Translations under genes and position numbers: made by a program
Source: an uncultured Bacillota bacterium
GTDB lineage: Bacteria > Bacillota_I > Bacilli_A > Izemoplasmatales > Hujiaoplasmataceae
Assembly: GCA_937862575.1 (NCBI GenBank)
Contig: CALMFM010000116.1
Coordinates: forward strand, 1-36,347
Reading direction: 5' to 3'
DNA length: 36,347 nt
Notes under the pieces: generated by a model
What the model was told of the DNA's origin: nothing
Seen by the model: only the letters and a program-made list of their open reading frames with translations
Database searches by the model: none
Part shown: positions 1-10,227 of the stretch, piece after piece
Layout of the letters: each line of letters begins with the position of its first letter
Numbering within the stretch: position 1 is the first letter of the stretch

Positions 1-1935
1 AATCAGATAAGATTCTTCAGCGTTGGCAATGAAGACCTGAGGTCCGATTTCTCCCAACGTCGGCGATGACCATCTGGCAAGAGCTTCAAATCCATATATT
101 TCATTTGCATTTGTAATAAGCGGTTGGTATCTGAGATATATCTGATTCTTAGTAATAGCTTGTGATAATTGTTCGGAAATTTCTGCTTGGTAACTAACTG
201 ATCGGGCAATCTTTTCGTTATAGAAGATAATTTTCTTGTATCCTTCTTCAGATGCTTTGAACAATGCTGTATCACATTTTTTGATTAGTTCATCCAAATT
301 CGTTCCATCAGAAGGATAAATAGCTACTCCCACGTGAAGTTTTACTTCTGTTTTGATATTTTTAACGACTAAAGGCTGCTTGAAGTGAGTCAATAGTCGG
401 TTTAACGCGAATTCCACTTCTTCCAAGGAGTTGATTTTTTCTTTAATGTATACGAACTCGTTACCGCCATTGGAAAACAAGGCTTCATTGCTTTTAAATA
501 CTTTGCTTAATTCATCGGCGATAGCTTTGATTAGATTATCTCCGATTATCTGACCTTTGGTTACATTGATGTTTTTCAGATTATCTACTTGAATTAGACA
601 TACTGCCGATCTTGTGTCAGCTTTAAGAATTGTCTTATCGATTTCACTGCTGGCAGACGCTCTGTTCTTTAATCCTGTCAGGACATCATAAGCCAAAGTG
701 TCATATGTTTTTTGTATTTGTCTATTAATCTCTTCTGACATAATGTTGATGGCATGTCCGATTTGTCTCAATTCGTTGTTTTCTCTAATGTTGATTCTTA
801 TTTCGTAATTTCCATTCTTGATTTCTTCAATTGATTCCAAAATCCTATCGATTGGACTCAAAGACTTCTTGACTGAGTTATGCATGACGGATCCAATAAG
901 GAAAATCAATAAAGCAGCAACTCCAACAAGGATGAGGAACATGATTTCCATTCCAAACAGGGTTTGAATGTAATACAAGGTCACTAGAGTGAAATTGGTA
1001 TTCTCAAAATCATTGTAGTTGACTATGAAGCTGCTGTTAAATACATTTTCATTGATTGCAACACCTGACTCATATTTATTCAAAAGGAAAGACAATCCGT
1101 TACCGTTGTATCCTAAAGTCGAGTCAATTGACGAGAAATTTACGTTGTCCGCAAGATAATAATCAGCGGAATCGTCAGTCGACATGTAGAACAACACCGG
1201 ACTTGTAGTAATATCCGATATTAAAATAATCTCATTTGTCGATCCCAATATGTCTTCATACGATGCATCCAATACTTCCGCTAAAGTAGTTAGCAGAACA
1301 TCGACGCCCACGTAACCTATCATTTGATCGCCGTCATATACTTTTTCGATATATGTAATGGCATATTCGCCGGTCATATCATCAATATAAGGTGAAGACA
1401 TAATTGCATCGTTTTCACCGAGGGCAATATACCAAGGTCTTTCAGTTAAATTCCAGTCAATGTTTGATAATTCGCCTGAAGACGTAATGCCACAGCCATC
1501 AGCTCCGACCGAACATTCCGTATCCGTGGCAACATATACCAAATCAAACAATTCATCTTCTTGATAATCCATAATAATTCCTGCTTGAAACAAATAAGCT
1601 TCGTAAATAGGATAATTAGGATCATTTGTATCGGTAATTACCGGTGGATTATCTTGATTAACGTAATTAAGATAGTTAATAATATCTGAATCGGTCGCTA
1701 GTTTGTTCACATCGCTTTTGATATCATCGATCAGTTCATTAAACCTTTCGTTAATGACCTGATTTTGATACTCTGAAGCGGAGACTCGCTCCTGATTAAG
1801 TCTAAAGTAATAAAGGAATATCGCTCCGGCTAGAATCAGTACCAAAAACAAAGCATCAAGAAAAACGGTCAAGCCGACTATCTTGCTTGTGAGGCTGTTT
1901 TTTCTAACTCTTTCATTCTTTTTCTTCTTAACCAT
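1..1935 (-). CDS. Membrane dCache-HAMP-GGDEF-EAL signalling protein (3' end beyond window)
   Basis: The reading frame is open from an ATG at 1935 to base 1 (645 codons), so the C-terminus lies outside the window. Visible in order: a transmembrane segment (about 18-43), an extracellular region (about 45-320) with the dCache hallmark RPWYIALG, a second transmembrane segment (about 322-345), a HAMP-like linker (345-395), a GGDEF domain, and the start of an EAL domain. The cyclase signature reads GGNEF (490-494) instead of GGDEF/GGEEF and no RxxD inhibitory site precedes it, so cyclase activity is doubtful. The phosphodiesterase signature EAL is intact at 617-619 (GFEALARW). The start is set by GAGGTGA just upstream. 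It is the last visible gene of the riboswitch-led operon, 15 bp after the giant surface gene. Inferred role: sensing an outside signal and degrading c-di-GMP. Whether the EAL domain keeps all metal ligands cannot be seen. Confidence 0.9.
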   Translation of the reverse strand, partial: MVKKKKNERVRKNSLTSKIVGLTVFLDALFLVLILAGAIFLYYFRLNQERVSASEYQNQVINERFNELIDDIKSDVNKLATDSDIINYLNYVNQDNPPVITDTNDPNYPIYEAYLFQAGIIMDYQEDELFDLVYVATDTECSVGADGCGITSSGELSNIDWNLTERPWYIALGENDAIMSSPYIDDMTGEYAITYIEKVYDGDQMIGYVGVDVLLTTLAEVLDASYEDILGSTNEIILISDITTSPVLFYMSTDDSADYYLADNVNFSSIDSTLGYNGNGLSFLLNKYESGVAINENVFNSSFIVNYNDFENTNFTLVTLYYIQTLFGMEIMFLILVGVAALLIFLIGSVMHNSVKKSLSPIDRILESIEEIKNGNYEIRINIRENNELRQIGHAINIMSEEINRQIQKTYDTLAYDVLTGLKNRASASSEIDKTILKADTRSAVCLIQVDNLKNINVTKGQIIGDNLIKAIADELSKVFKSNEALFSNGGNEFVYIKEKINSLEEVEFALNRLLTHFKQPLVVKNIKTEVKLHVGVAIYPSDGTNLDELIKKCDTALFKASEEGYKKIIFYNEKIARSVSYQAEISEQLSQAITKNQIYLRYQPLITNANEIYGFEALARWSSPTLGEIGPQVFIANAEESYLI

Positions 1936-1950
1936 GCTTCACCTCGCTAA

Positions 1951-4900
1951 TTATTCGAACCAGGATTTAAAGAACTCGAACAGACCGAAAGGTGCATCTG
2001 TACTTGGTGTTTCTATCGGCCTGATATAAACATTGAATCTTCTGGTCCTGATGCTTGTTGCATACTCGATGTAGAAATATTTTCCGGTTAGACCGCTGAC
2101 GTAATTGCTGGCATCATTTAAGTAATATTCGCCGAACTCGATTTCATAGGTATATAAATTATTTAGATATTGGTCTAGAGGCAATTCCACCGCAAAGGTA
2201 TAGAATCCCGCCATGTTACGACCAAATTTATAGGTATATGCACTGTCGCTTGTGTAATAGAATTGAGTCATTCTGTTATTCAAGCCATACACTGTAGTGA
2301 ATGAAGGGAAATCATCCGGATCATCTACATCGAATACCGAATCATCTCCGTCCGTTTGCATATTCTTGATGGTGATGATTACCAATTCGTCGCTAAAATC
2401 TACGGATTCACTGGCTAGAGTACAACTTCCTTGGGTCTCATCTGTACAATAATAAATGTCAAAGACGATTGAAAGGTTGTAGGTAACGTCTGTCACGGTA
2501 ATGAAGTAGTAAACCTGAGTAATGCCATCCTCTGCTGTAACCCTGAATTGAATCATTACTTCTTCTCCGTCTCCAGGTTCAAGGCCTGTATCCGGGAAGA
2601 TGGTATAGTCTGTTTCAAGTTGGCCAAGGATTTCACCGCTGGAATTGGCATCCGCTTCCGGAGTCCAATACCAACTTGTCGTATTAGGATCGTACGCATA
2701 TCTGCTTATGGTCGCACCGTATGGCAGATAATCAAGGAAATACGGGGTATATGCATCCAGAGGAACGTTGCTGACGCGACCATCGATTTTGAAATATGGC
2801 CATTCAGCTTCATCAGAACCGTCATAGTCGATTCCTTCAAAATAAACTGCCGGATTATATGGTGTGCTTTGAATCACTCCATATTCATTAGTAAGGTTTA
2901 TGTCAGGATAGGTTGTTTCATTTGCGAGTTCAGAGAACTTGATATCGGTTAAGTATGAATTTGATCCTAGGAATTTGGTTATTACAAGGTCCGTTTCAAA
3001 AGTAACATAATCTGTCGGCGAGCCGTCACGATAATAGATAAAACTAAAAGTATAGATTCCAGGTAAGGTCTCATATGTCATAAATATGTATAAATAATCA
3101 TTTACATCATATGTGATACCGACTATTTGTTCAGGTGTATAGGTAGTAAGTTCATCATTTGTAGTGCCAGTAACTGAAATCTCCAAATATGAATATGCCC
3201 CCGGTTCAATTACATATAGATTCAATTCCTGATCAAATCCAAGATCAATCATGAATTCTGTTAAAGCCGCTTCTCGAGTTGTGAATACATCGGTGATTTC
3301 CGTATCATTTCCGTCCTTTAAGACAGAGGTCAAATCAACTGTTCTTTCAATCAAATTATGAGTATAAACAGATTGTGAGCTGCCGTCTTCCGCTTGGACG
3401 ATATATTCCATCTGGTAAGTTTTGTATCCGTCGGTGATGGTTACTGAAACCAGCCTTGCGCTTATTATTTCAGCGAAAGGACTAATTATCAAACTACCGG
3501 AAGTCATGAAATCAATATTGTATGTAACATTGGAAACATAGCTAGGTAATCCAGTATTGGTTGAACTGGAAAAATTGTTTGTGCCTGTATCCATGAAATC
3601 TTCGATGTCATAACCAAGATTTAAATATGAAGTGATTACAAAGCTGTTGAAAGAAATTGAATCATCTTCTGAATAATAAGTAAAATCGGTCAATGCACTC
3701 GCTGATGAAGCGCCTTTATCGAAGTAACAAGTATATAAAGTCGAAGTCGGGAAATAACGATATTCAAAATAATAATCTCCCATCTTCGTCACATTGGTAA
3801 ATGTAAATGTGATGCTATAATATCCGGTTCCGCTGATTATATTGACTGGAGATGATGAAACTGAATAATAACTAGTTCCTACTTGAGTTCCATCATAATA
3901 TTTTATCACAAAATAATTTTTAAAGTCATATCCTTGGGTGAAAACGCCTTTAGTATCTTCAAAATTAAGGGTAATTGACCCTAAATAGTTGACAGTTCCC
4001 AAACTTCTTACGTCAGTAGTTCCAGATGCGGCGACTGTCCCTCCGCCATTAAATTGAACTGTCTCAATCTGAGTATTACCCGGCAATTGCCCTAAAGTAG
4101 GAGTAAATTCGATAAAGACTTCGTATTCATTATAATATGTATCATGCGCATACAAGTCATCGCCGATGAATGCCTCCGAATAAATCGTAAAGAACCCAAT
4201 TGATAATGTCACGTTCGAAGTAATTTCATGGCTTGGTAAAGTAACACTTAATTCTGCTGGGTAACTTGTTGAGATAACATTATTTTTCTCCGGTACCAAC
4301 AATTCTCGGAAAGCTTCCAATTCGGCTTGCGATGGAGTATAACCATAATAATCGTAAACTCTGACCGCAATCAAGGCATTTGATGATATAAGAGCGTTGG
4401 TAATCGAGTAGGTTGCCGTCGTCTGTTCAGAATCAAAAGCCTCCATCGATATGGAGAAAGTCACGGTTTTATTAATATAATCCACTTCTGGTTGAGTTAA
4501 TGTAGTGTTGCTTCCGTCATCTTCATCAATTGTGACAAAAACCGAATCATTAGGAATCAACTCAGCTTTATCGTTAAAAGTGGTTTGTTTCAAATCATCG
4601 TATGCATCTTCGATTGTTGAATCGAGATATGTTTTTAATACTGGTGATACCAAAGTATAGTCCATAAACAGTGATATGAACCCGCTATAATCTTCATCGA
4701 TCATTCTTATATATGACATGTCGATGTTTTTTGGAAGAACAGAACCGTAAGATTGTCCGGCTGAAGTTGAAAGTACATACATTCCGTTAGGGCGTTCCGT
4801 GGTGAATCTCGGCGCTAACAAATCGTTTGCCATAAAGTAGATATACTCTGTCAAATCAGGATCTGTACGCATTGGGAAATCAGCGTCATACATGTATTCT

Positions 4901-7900
4901 TCATCGGAATTTGTTATATTCGGATCGCTAGGATCTTCGGTAATCCACGGCACCATCAACCCACCAAGATAGGCTGTAGTTGTTGTAGTTGCACCAATAA
5001 TCGGTGTATTCCTAGATGTACTATGATATGTCCCCGGGTAAGTTGTGGACTGATTATACAAGTAAGTGGCAACAATTCCCACTTGTTCAAAATAAGTATA
5101 ATAATTCGCCGTGATATCCCAGTTTCTAGATGAACCTGTATATGAAGCAATTGTACCTGCAGTACCTATTCTAAATCCGGTAAACACGTTTTGAGTTGTA
5201 TCATTTAGTTTTGCTGAATAGAATATTCCGTCGTTGAAACGGAAATATCTTGAGGAACTTGAGAAGTTATGAACTTGGTCCAAACGTCCGATTAAATCAA
5301 CATGCTCGTTAGCGTTAACAATGAAGTCAAAAGCACCGCCCGCGCTTGTCATAATTCCACTCAGTCCTCTTTGGAGACGTCCAAAAATACCTCCAAAACC
5401 ACGTTTGGTTCCTGGAGCCTCTTTGGAATAACCTGAAGGGAAGATGAATGTATTTCCATCAGCCATATAGTATGAGGAAATATTTGAATATGACATTGAA
5501 TATTTATTTATTGACGAAACATTTGTGTTGGCTACTGATTTAACCGCACCATAATTAATGGCTGTAGTAATATTAACTACTGTTGTGACGCTACCGAGAA
5601 CATATGTCGCGCCAACAACTCCTCCGGCAACATCGGTCGCCGATATCGTTCCATGGTTTAACATACGTTGCATTATACTAAGCCCGTATCCGATAACTCC
5701 ACCCGCACTGGAATAGATTGGCGGACGTTCTTCGTTTCCGGTAACCGTACTAACCGTAACGCTAGGTCCAGTAACTCCACCATCATTGGTCAGAGTGAAT
5801 GTTTGATTGGTTGTCGACGTACTGTAAGTCGCAATGGTATTAGACAAAGCCGATATATTACCGAAGTTCAATCCATTGGACAAGACTGAGCTTTGAATAT
5901 CGTCTGACAGTCCCATGCCGGTAGTGATTCCACCACCAGTGGCTTCTCTGTACAATGAAGTGCCTAAAATTCCTCCGGCTCTAACATATTTGTTAGCAGT
6001 GACAAGGACATCTCCATTGTTGGCTGTATCATAGATTCTTGAAGTTCCACCAATTACCGCCGCTGCGATACCTCCGGCTGCGATACCGGAGTTATAGGAA
6101 ATAATCAATCCCGCATAAGTTGTGTCTGTCTCATATGAGAATGAACTGGAAGCGTAAGAATTATAGGCTTTGATATCGCCTAAGTTTGCGGCATCTTGGA
6201 TTGATCCTTTGTTTAGGGTCGTTATTCCACCTATAAAGGTATTGTTTGTTCCATTGATACCATAAAGATTTTGAGCTTCAAGGCCATAAGAAGTATTTAT
6301 CTCGCCAGAATTGATGGTATTGATTATTCCGATTGTAGCTACTGGTTGCGTCGGTGATTGTCCAGGATCCTGTAAATCTCCAGACAGGTTGGTATTGACA
6401 ATACCGCCGATATAGATATTTCCGCTTCCGGCAATCTTGGCGACGTGAATATCTCCATCGTTCAATGAATTTTTGATATATTTCCCTGAAGTCAACTGTG
6501 TCGTTATACCGGCAACATACAAAGTATATGTGCTGGTGTTGACGTTGACTACGTTTATTGTTCCATAGTTATAAACATTAAGATAATTGACATTTGTGTT
6601 TCTTGTAATACCAGTAATATAAACGTTTGTTGCCAAAGTCATCTGCGTTGATCCGCTACTGATATAATAATTCAAGTTTCCATAGTTTGCGACGTATCTC
6701 AAAGTTGTGGCATTATTGTTTAAAGAATAATATAAAGCTGAAATGTCATAATATATATTAGAGTCATAATTCAAGTCTGCGTAATTATATGCTCTAGAAA
6801 TTGTCACTCCATAACTTGAAATATCAAAAATCAAAGCTACGAATTTGAATTGAGTCTGAGTATAGGTGGCCGCCCCTTCTGTATAATTGAATGTTCCGTG
6901 GTTAAAAAGAAGCGCATATTCTACTGCTTCGGTAGTATTATTTACTCCGATACCCGCCGCCCTAACAACAGCCGTATTAGCCACATAAGTTTTATAGATA
7001 TCGCCTTCATTATAAAGATTGGCGAATTTATATTCATCGTTTGCTTCAATGATTGGAGCTAAGCCGCCTTGTTTTCCGAAAACTCCTCCAACATAATGAT
7101 ATGAAGGCACACCGACGGAGTAGATGATATTTGCTAAATAAATGTCTCCGAAATTAGCCACATTTATTAATTCATTGATATTATTTACCGTATTATTTAC
7201 ATAACCGATAACACCACCAGTCCGAACTTCTACCGATGTGTATCCGGTTGCCAAAGTAATAGCTGATGCCGTTTGAAATCCGTAAATTGTTCCATGGTTC
7301 ACTACATCTTGGACTGTTAGTTTACCAAGTTCTGCTCCACCAATTACGCCACCAATATTATAGACTGGTTTGATACTGTAGGAAGAGTTGAAGACATGGT
7401 TACCCGATGTCATATCACCATTGCTGGAAACGTTCTCAATAATACCAGATGCTTTTCCAACTAACCCGCCAGCATATGTTTTACCAATTGCCTGTGTACC
7501 AAGATTGATATCTACATCAAGCAAAACATTGGAAATAGTCCCTCCCAACATTTTGCCGGCGATAGCTCCGATGTAGAAGGTGTAACTATAGTTCAAATCA
7601 GTATTGGTAAAGCTTACTGTAGAAGCACTGAAATTAAGATTTGATACTTCTGAACCGGCGCCAAGTATACTGAAAAGACCGGCATAATACTCGGTTCCTC
7701 TTATAATATTTACACTAAGGTTCAGGTTGTATATGTAGTAATTTTCGCTTAGGTCTGCCGCTTCAGGATTCAATCCCGACAATGTTCCGGTGAAGGTTGC
7801 GGTCGGTACACCATAAGCGTTCGGTGCCAATGTACTCATATCAAGGTCAGATGTGATAACATAATCCGCAGCCGCGAAAGTTGTTCCATTTTTTACCGAT

Positions 7901-9195
7901 AGAAATGCAATTACTCTTGAGAAAAATGCTAGTTGAACCGGTGTATCAATATAATACACATGTTCGATGTCGTCATACTCGAATCCTTGTAACAAAGGAT
8001 ATCCATCAGATGGATAAAAATACCACAAATCAGCAACTTGATTAAGAGTTGAACTTGTGCTTTTCAGTGTGTTTGTTGTTTCACCGGTCGCATAACCATT
8101 AGGTAAATCAATGATAAATGTTGAACTACCTACTACAACAGTAGGATACAAATATCTTTCAGAATCATATACTAAATGACCGATTGTTCCTGAATTGGAA
8201 TATAAAACCGGTTGAACATGGAATTTGTTTATGTAGTTACCATTTATAACCACCAAAGATACATAATAAGCATTTTGGAAAGTCCCTTGATTAGTGTGCA
8301 TAATACCTGCGGCTTGGAAATCTTCAGAAGATGTTCCAACCTGATAACGCATACCGGCAGTCGTGGTTGTAGTTCTAGTATCGATAACATACACATTTTG
8401 GACTACTCCGCCAGCCATATTGAATCCTACTAAATTTGACAATTTGGTGATATCAATATGCAAATCAAGAATTTCTAGGTTTGGATCTATCAAACCAAGG
8501 TTCTCAATTGTTCCTTCATTGTAGTTGAACATGCTATAATGCTCACTTAAAGCAATGTCGATCGTAGTAACTTCATCAACGTTATCAACATAGACTAAAT
8601 GATCATAACCGGCAACATACAAATGAGAAATCGCGAATCCTTGCCCATCTAGAATTCCAGTAAATGAGCGTTCATAAACCGTTTGTTCAACATCATTGAA
8701 CGCATATCCAATTGGAATGAATGCTTTGGACTGCATGATTGAGTAATCAATGTTTTTACCCAAAACATAGTGTTGTGCCAAAATAAATTCTATTTTGCTA
8801 TCAGAAAGTTTATGATCCTCTGCTGGAACTCCGGTTGAATATACTTCTTCAAATGAAACATCCACTGAGAACCAGTAAAGTTCTTCTGCAGTGTCAAATC
8901 TGATAGTTCTACCCGCCAAATTAGTTTGGCAAGTAGTCGCATCAGCCGTCGTATACTTGCAAACATTCGTACGGAACTGAGTATAAGTAATATAATCCGT
9001 GCTACTAGACGGCGTAGATAACGGAGTCTCCCAATCGAAAGTTCCTTCGAATTCAAGAATATCTTCTGTTGGTAGATTTATTGCATTTACAAGAGTGCCA
9101 TTAGCCTCTAGGAAGAATGAAGTGGTAATAAGAGCGAATAACAAGGTGAATAGAAGAACAAAAGAATGCTTAGCAATGTGTAAAGTGTTTTTCAT
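1951..9195 (-). CDS. Giant secreted repeat protein (beta-helix type, ~2414 aa)
   Basis: An exported giant protein. Residues 1-38 form a signal peptide (basic start, long hydrophobic core, small residues before an alanine). From about residue 150 to 1290 it carries many diverged units of the type GGI(V)G...N.G.I, including FTGILDGQGFAISHLY, as in GLUG/beta-helix adhesins. The remaining ~1100 residues look like repeated beta-sandwich domains (cadherin-like or Ig-like), rich in Tyr, Thr and Asp. I see no LPXTG motif and no C-terminal membrane segment. The chain ends in the aromatic amphipathic stretch FGLFEFFKSWFE. An in-frame GTG at 9204 lies inside the ribosome binding site GGGGGTGG, so ATG 9195 is the better start. 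It sits between the SipW-tag protein and the c-di-GMP protein, 12 bp after the former. Inferred role: adhesin or matrix component. Fold and ligand are unproven. Confidence 0.88.
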   Translation of the reverse strand: MKNTLHIAKHSFVLLFTLLFALITTSFFLEANGTLVNAINLPTEDILEFEGTFDWETPLSTPSSSTDYITYTQFRTNVCKYTTADATTCQTNLAGRTIRFDTAEELYWFSVDVSFEEVYSTGVPAEDHKLSDSKIEFILAQHYVLGKNIDYSIMQSKAFIPIGYAFNDVEQTVYERSFTGILDGQGFAISHLYVAGYDHLVYVDNVDEVTTIDIALSEHYSMFNYNEGTIENLGLIDPNLEILDLHIDITKLSNLVGFNMAGGVVQNVYVIDTRTTTTTAGMRYQVGTSSEDFQAAGIMHTNQGTFQNAYYVSLVVINGNYINKFHVQPVLYSNSGTIGHLVYDSERYLYPTVVVGSSTFIIDLPNGYATGETTNTLKSTSSTLNQVADLWYFYPSDGYPLLQGFEYDDIEHVYYIDTPVQLAFFSRVIAFLSVKNGTTFAAADYVITSDLDMSTLAPNAYGVPTATFTGTLSGLNPEAADLSENYYIYNLNLSVNIIRGTEYYAGLFSILGAGSEVSNLNFSASTVSFTNTDLNYSYTFYIGAIAGKMLGGTISNVLLDVDINLGTQAIGKTYAGGLVGKASGIIENVSSNGDMTSGNHVFNSSYSIKPVYNIGGVIGGAELGKLTVQDVVNHGTIYGFQTASAITLATGYTSVEVRTGGVIGYVNNTVNNINELINVANFGDIYLANIIYSVGVPSYHYVGGVFGKQGGLAPIIEANDEYKFANLYNEGDIYKTYVANTAVVRAAGIGVNNTTEAVEYALLFNHGTFNYTEGAATYTQTQFKFVALIFDISSYGVTISRAYNYADLNYDSNIYYDISALYYSLNNNATTLRYVANYGNLNYYISSGSTQMTLATNVYITGITRNTNVNYLNVYNYGTINVVNVNTSTYTLYVAGITTQLTSGKYIKNSLNDGDIHVAKIAGSGNIYIGGIVNTNLSGDLQDPGQSPTQPVATIGIINTINSGEINTSYGLEAQNLYGINGTNNTFIGGITTLNKGSIQDAANLGDIKAYNSYASSSFSYETDTTYAGLIISYNSGIAAGGIAAAVIGGTSRIYDTANNGDVLVTANKYVRAGGILGTSLYREATGGGITTGMGLSDDIQSSVLSNGLNFGNISALSNTIATYSTSTTNQTFTLTNDGGVTGPSVTVSTVTGNEERPPIYSSAGGVIGYGLSIMQRMLNHGTISATDVAGGVVGATYVLGSVTTVVNITTAINYGAVKSVANTNVSSINKYSMSYSNISSYYMADGNTFIFPSGYSKEAPGTKRGFGGIFGRLQRGLSGIMTSAGGAFDFIVNANEHVDLIGRLDQVHNFSSSSRYFRFNDGIFYSAKLNDTTQNVFTGFRIGTAGTIASYTGSSRNWDITANYYTYFEQVGIVATYLYNQSTTYPGTYHSTSRNTPIIGATTTTTAYLGGLMVPWITEDPSDPNITNSDEEYMYDADFPMRTDPDLTEYIYFMANDLLAPRFTTERPNGMYVLSTSAGQSYGSVLPKNIDMSYIRMIDEDYSGFISLFMDYTLVSPVLKTYLDSTIEDAYDDLKQTTFNDKAELIPNDSVFVTIDEDDGSNTTLTQPEVDYINKTVTFSISMEAFDSEQTTATYSITNALISSNALIAVRVYDYYGYTPSQAELEAFRELLVPEKNNVISTSYPAELSVTLPSHEITSNVTLSIGFFTIYSEAFIGDDLYAHDTYYNEYEVFIEFTPTLGQLPGNTQIETVQFNGGGTVAASGTTDVRSLGTVNYLGSITLNFEDTKGVFTQGYDFKNYFVIKYYDGTQVGTSYYSVSSSPVNIISGTGYYSITFTFTNVTKMGDYYFEYRYFPTSTLYTCYFDKGASSASALTDFTYYSEDDSISFNSFVITSYLNLGYDIEDFMDTGTNNFSSSTNTGLPSYVSNVTYNIDFMTSGSLIISPFAEIISARLVSVTITDGYKTYQMEYIVQAEDGSSQSVYTHNLIERTVDLTSVLKDGNDTEITDVFTTREAALTEFMIDLGFDQELNLYVIEPGAYSYLEISVTGTTNDELTTYTPEQIVGITYDVNDYLYIFMTYETLPGIYTFSFIYYRDGSPTDYVTFETDLVITKFLGSNSYLTDIKFSELANETTYPDINLTNEYGVIQSTPYNPAVYFEGIDYDGSDEAEWPYFKIDGRVSNVPLDAYTPYFLDYLPYGATISRYAYDPNTTSWYWTPEADANSSGEILGQLETDYTIFPDTGLEPGDGEEVMIQFRVTAEDGITQVYYFITVTDVTYNLSIVFDIYYCTDETQGSCTLASESVDFSDELVIITIKNMQTDGDDSVFDVDDPDDFPSFTTVYGLNNRMTQFYYTSDSAYTYKFGRNMAGFYTFAVELPLDQYLNNLYTYEIEFGEYYLNDASNYVSGLTGKYFYIEYATSIRTRRFNVYIRPIETPSTDAPFGLFEFFKSWFE

Positions 9196-9207
9196 CTCAT
9201 CCACCCC

Positions 9208-10119
9208 CTACCACGATCCGCCCCACGGCGGTGTTGGAAGATCCCAAACATTTTCAGGTCCTCCATCGCTTTGGACAGCTTCGATTGAAAATCCAATCTG
9301 AAGCGAATATCCAGGAGCGTACGTATTAAAAGATTCACCGACAAAATAAGAATCAATCAAACCAATCTCCAATGCTGTGGTTTCATTGACCCTTTGAACA
9401 GCGGTCGTGTAATAGATATAATTATCGTAAGTACGATTGTCGTACCAGTTATTTAAATCATAATTGAAAGGCATATGTCCATCGAAGAGAATTGACAGCT
9501 CAGTAACATCACCTTGATAATCGGTGTATATCAATGTCAATTGTTCGTAAATCTTGATACGCATATAAGTATCAACATTACTGTAAACATCGATAATCAG
9601 ACGGAAATCTTCAAAGAAGAAATCATTACCACCGGATACAACGTTGATATAATAAACTCCCGGCTTTGTTACCACTTTATCTAAAGTGATGCTTGACCCA
9701 GCAGTTTCATCTGTTAAGCCTGATACGACTGTCAATGAATTAGCTGTTGGTGTTCCAGTCACTCTATAAATTCCATCATTGCTTGTCGAACCATTAACAC
9801 GAATCTTGTCCCCAGAAGCATAAACGGATAAATCTATTGTAGTAGATGTTATTGTGTTGGTTGAAGCGGTGAACGCCACATCGGATGCGGTTGATTCATA
9901 AAAGGCTTCAAGCACTACTTCTTCAGCAGGGATTTGACCACCTAATCCATCATCGAAATATGCATTCAATTCAATATCGACGAAACCAATTTCGGCTGTG
10001 AATTGTTCGCCGAAAAGGTTGGTAAAGTAAGCGTATGAAGAAAAAACAAAAAGAGAGATAGAAAAAATCAGTATCACTAATGATGAGACAACTTTTCTTT
10101 TCATTGAAACAATACTCAT
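9208..10119 (-). CDS. SipW-tag (TasA/CalY-like) secreted protein
   Basis: A 303-residue exported protein. The N-terminus has a basic stretch, a hydrophobic segment (about 10-28), the motif SSYAYFT (27-33), and then IGFVDIEL about ten residues later. This layout is that of SipW-dependent signal peptides, found on TasA/camelysin-type biofilm fibre proteins that a SipW-like signal peptidase processes. No such peptidase gene is in the window. Residues about 79-147 look like an inserted small beta domain (GDKIRVNGSTSNDGIYRV...LTDETAGSSITL), a module I know from phage and other structural proteins. The flanking beta strands resemble a TasA-like fold. Start: AAGGAG lies 8 nt before ATG 10119. It is the first gene of the riboswitch-led operon. 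Likely role: surface or matrix subunit exported together with the giant protein. The N-terminal tag is seen; fibre formation is inferred. Confidence 0.8.
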   Translation of the reverse strand: MSIVSMKRKVVSSLVILIFSISLFVFSSYAYFTNLFGEQFTAEIGFVDIELNAYFDDGLGGQIPAEEVVLEAFYESTASDVAFTASTNTITSTTIDLSVYASGDKIRVNGSTSNDGIYRVTGTPTANSLTVVSGLTDETAGSSITLDKVVTKPGVYYINVVSGGNDFFFEDFRLIIDVYSNVDTYMRIKIYEQLTLIYTDYQGDVTELSILFDGHMPFNYDLNNWYDNRTYDNYIYYTTAVQRVNETTALEIGLIDSYFVGESFNTYAPGYSLQIGFSIEAVQSDGGPENVWDLPTPPWGGSW

Positions 10120-10195
10120 TATTCAATCTCCTTTCTGCTTTAATGTAATAAAAAATGCCATTATCATCTGATCTAGACATTTCTCCTTATGAAAG

Positions 10196-10227
10196 AAAAA
10201 ATGCCCTCGTCTTTTAAGACAACGGCA
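10196..10227 (-). terminator. Riboswitch expression-platform terminator
   Basis: Minus-strand hairpin with arms TGCCGTTGTCTT and AAGACGAGGGCA (one mismatch), followed by six T. It begins at the base after the aptamer's closing stem, so it is the likely switch point. No separate antiterminator sequence was found. Confidence 0.8.

Noticed and set aside
2548-2952. Plus-strand frame of 134 codons opposite the giant gene, and other similar frames
   Set aside because: They lack ribosome binding sites and recognisable domains, and are shadows of the minus-strand coding sequence.
5300-8700. Periodic repeats that might be a CRISPR or DNA tandem array
   Set aside because: They are diverged protein repeats (N.G.I units) in one long frame, without identical DNA repeats or spacers.
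9971-10180. Small frame of 69 codons in the leader of the SipW-tag gene, with AAGGAG two bases before its ATG
   Set aside because: The spacing is too short, most of it overlaps the SipW-tag gene in another frame, and the product looks like frame-shifted signal peptide sequence.
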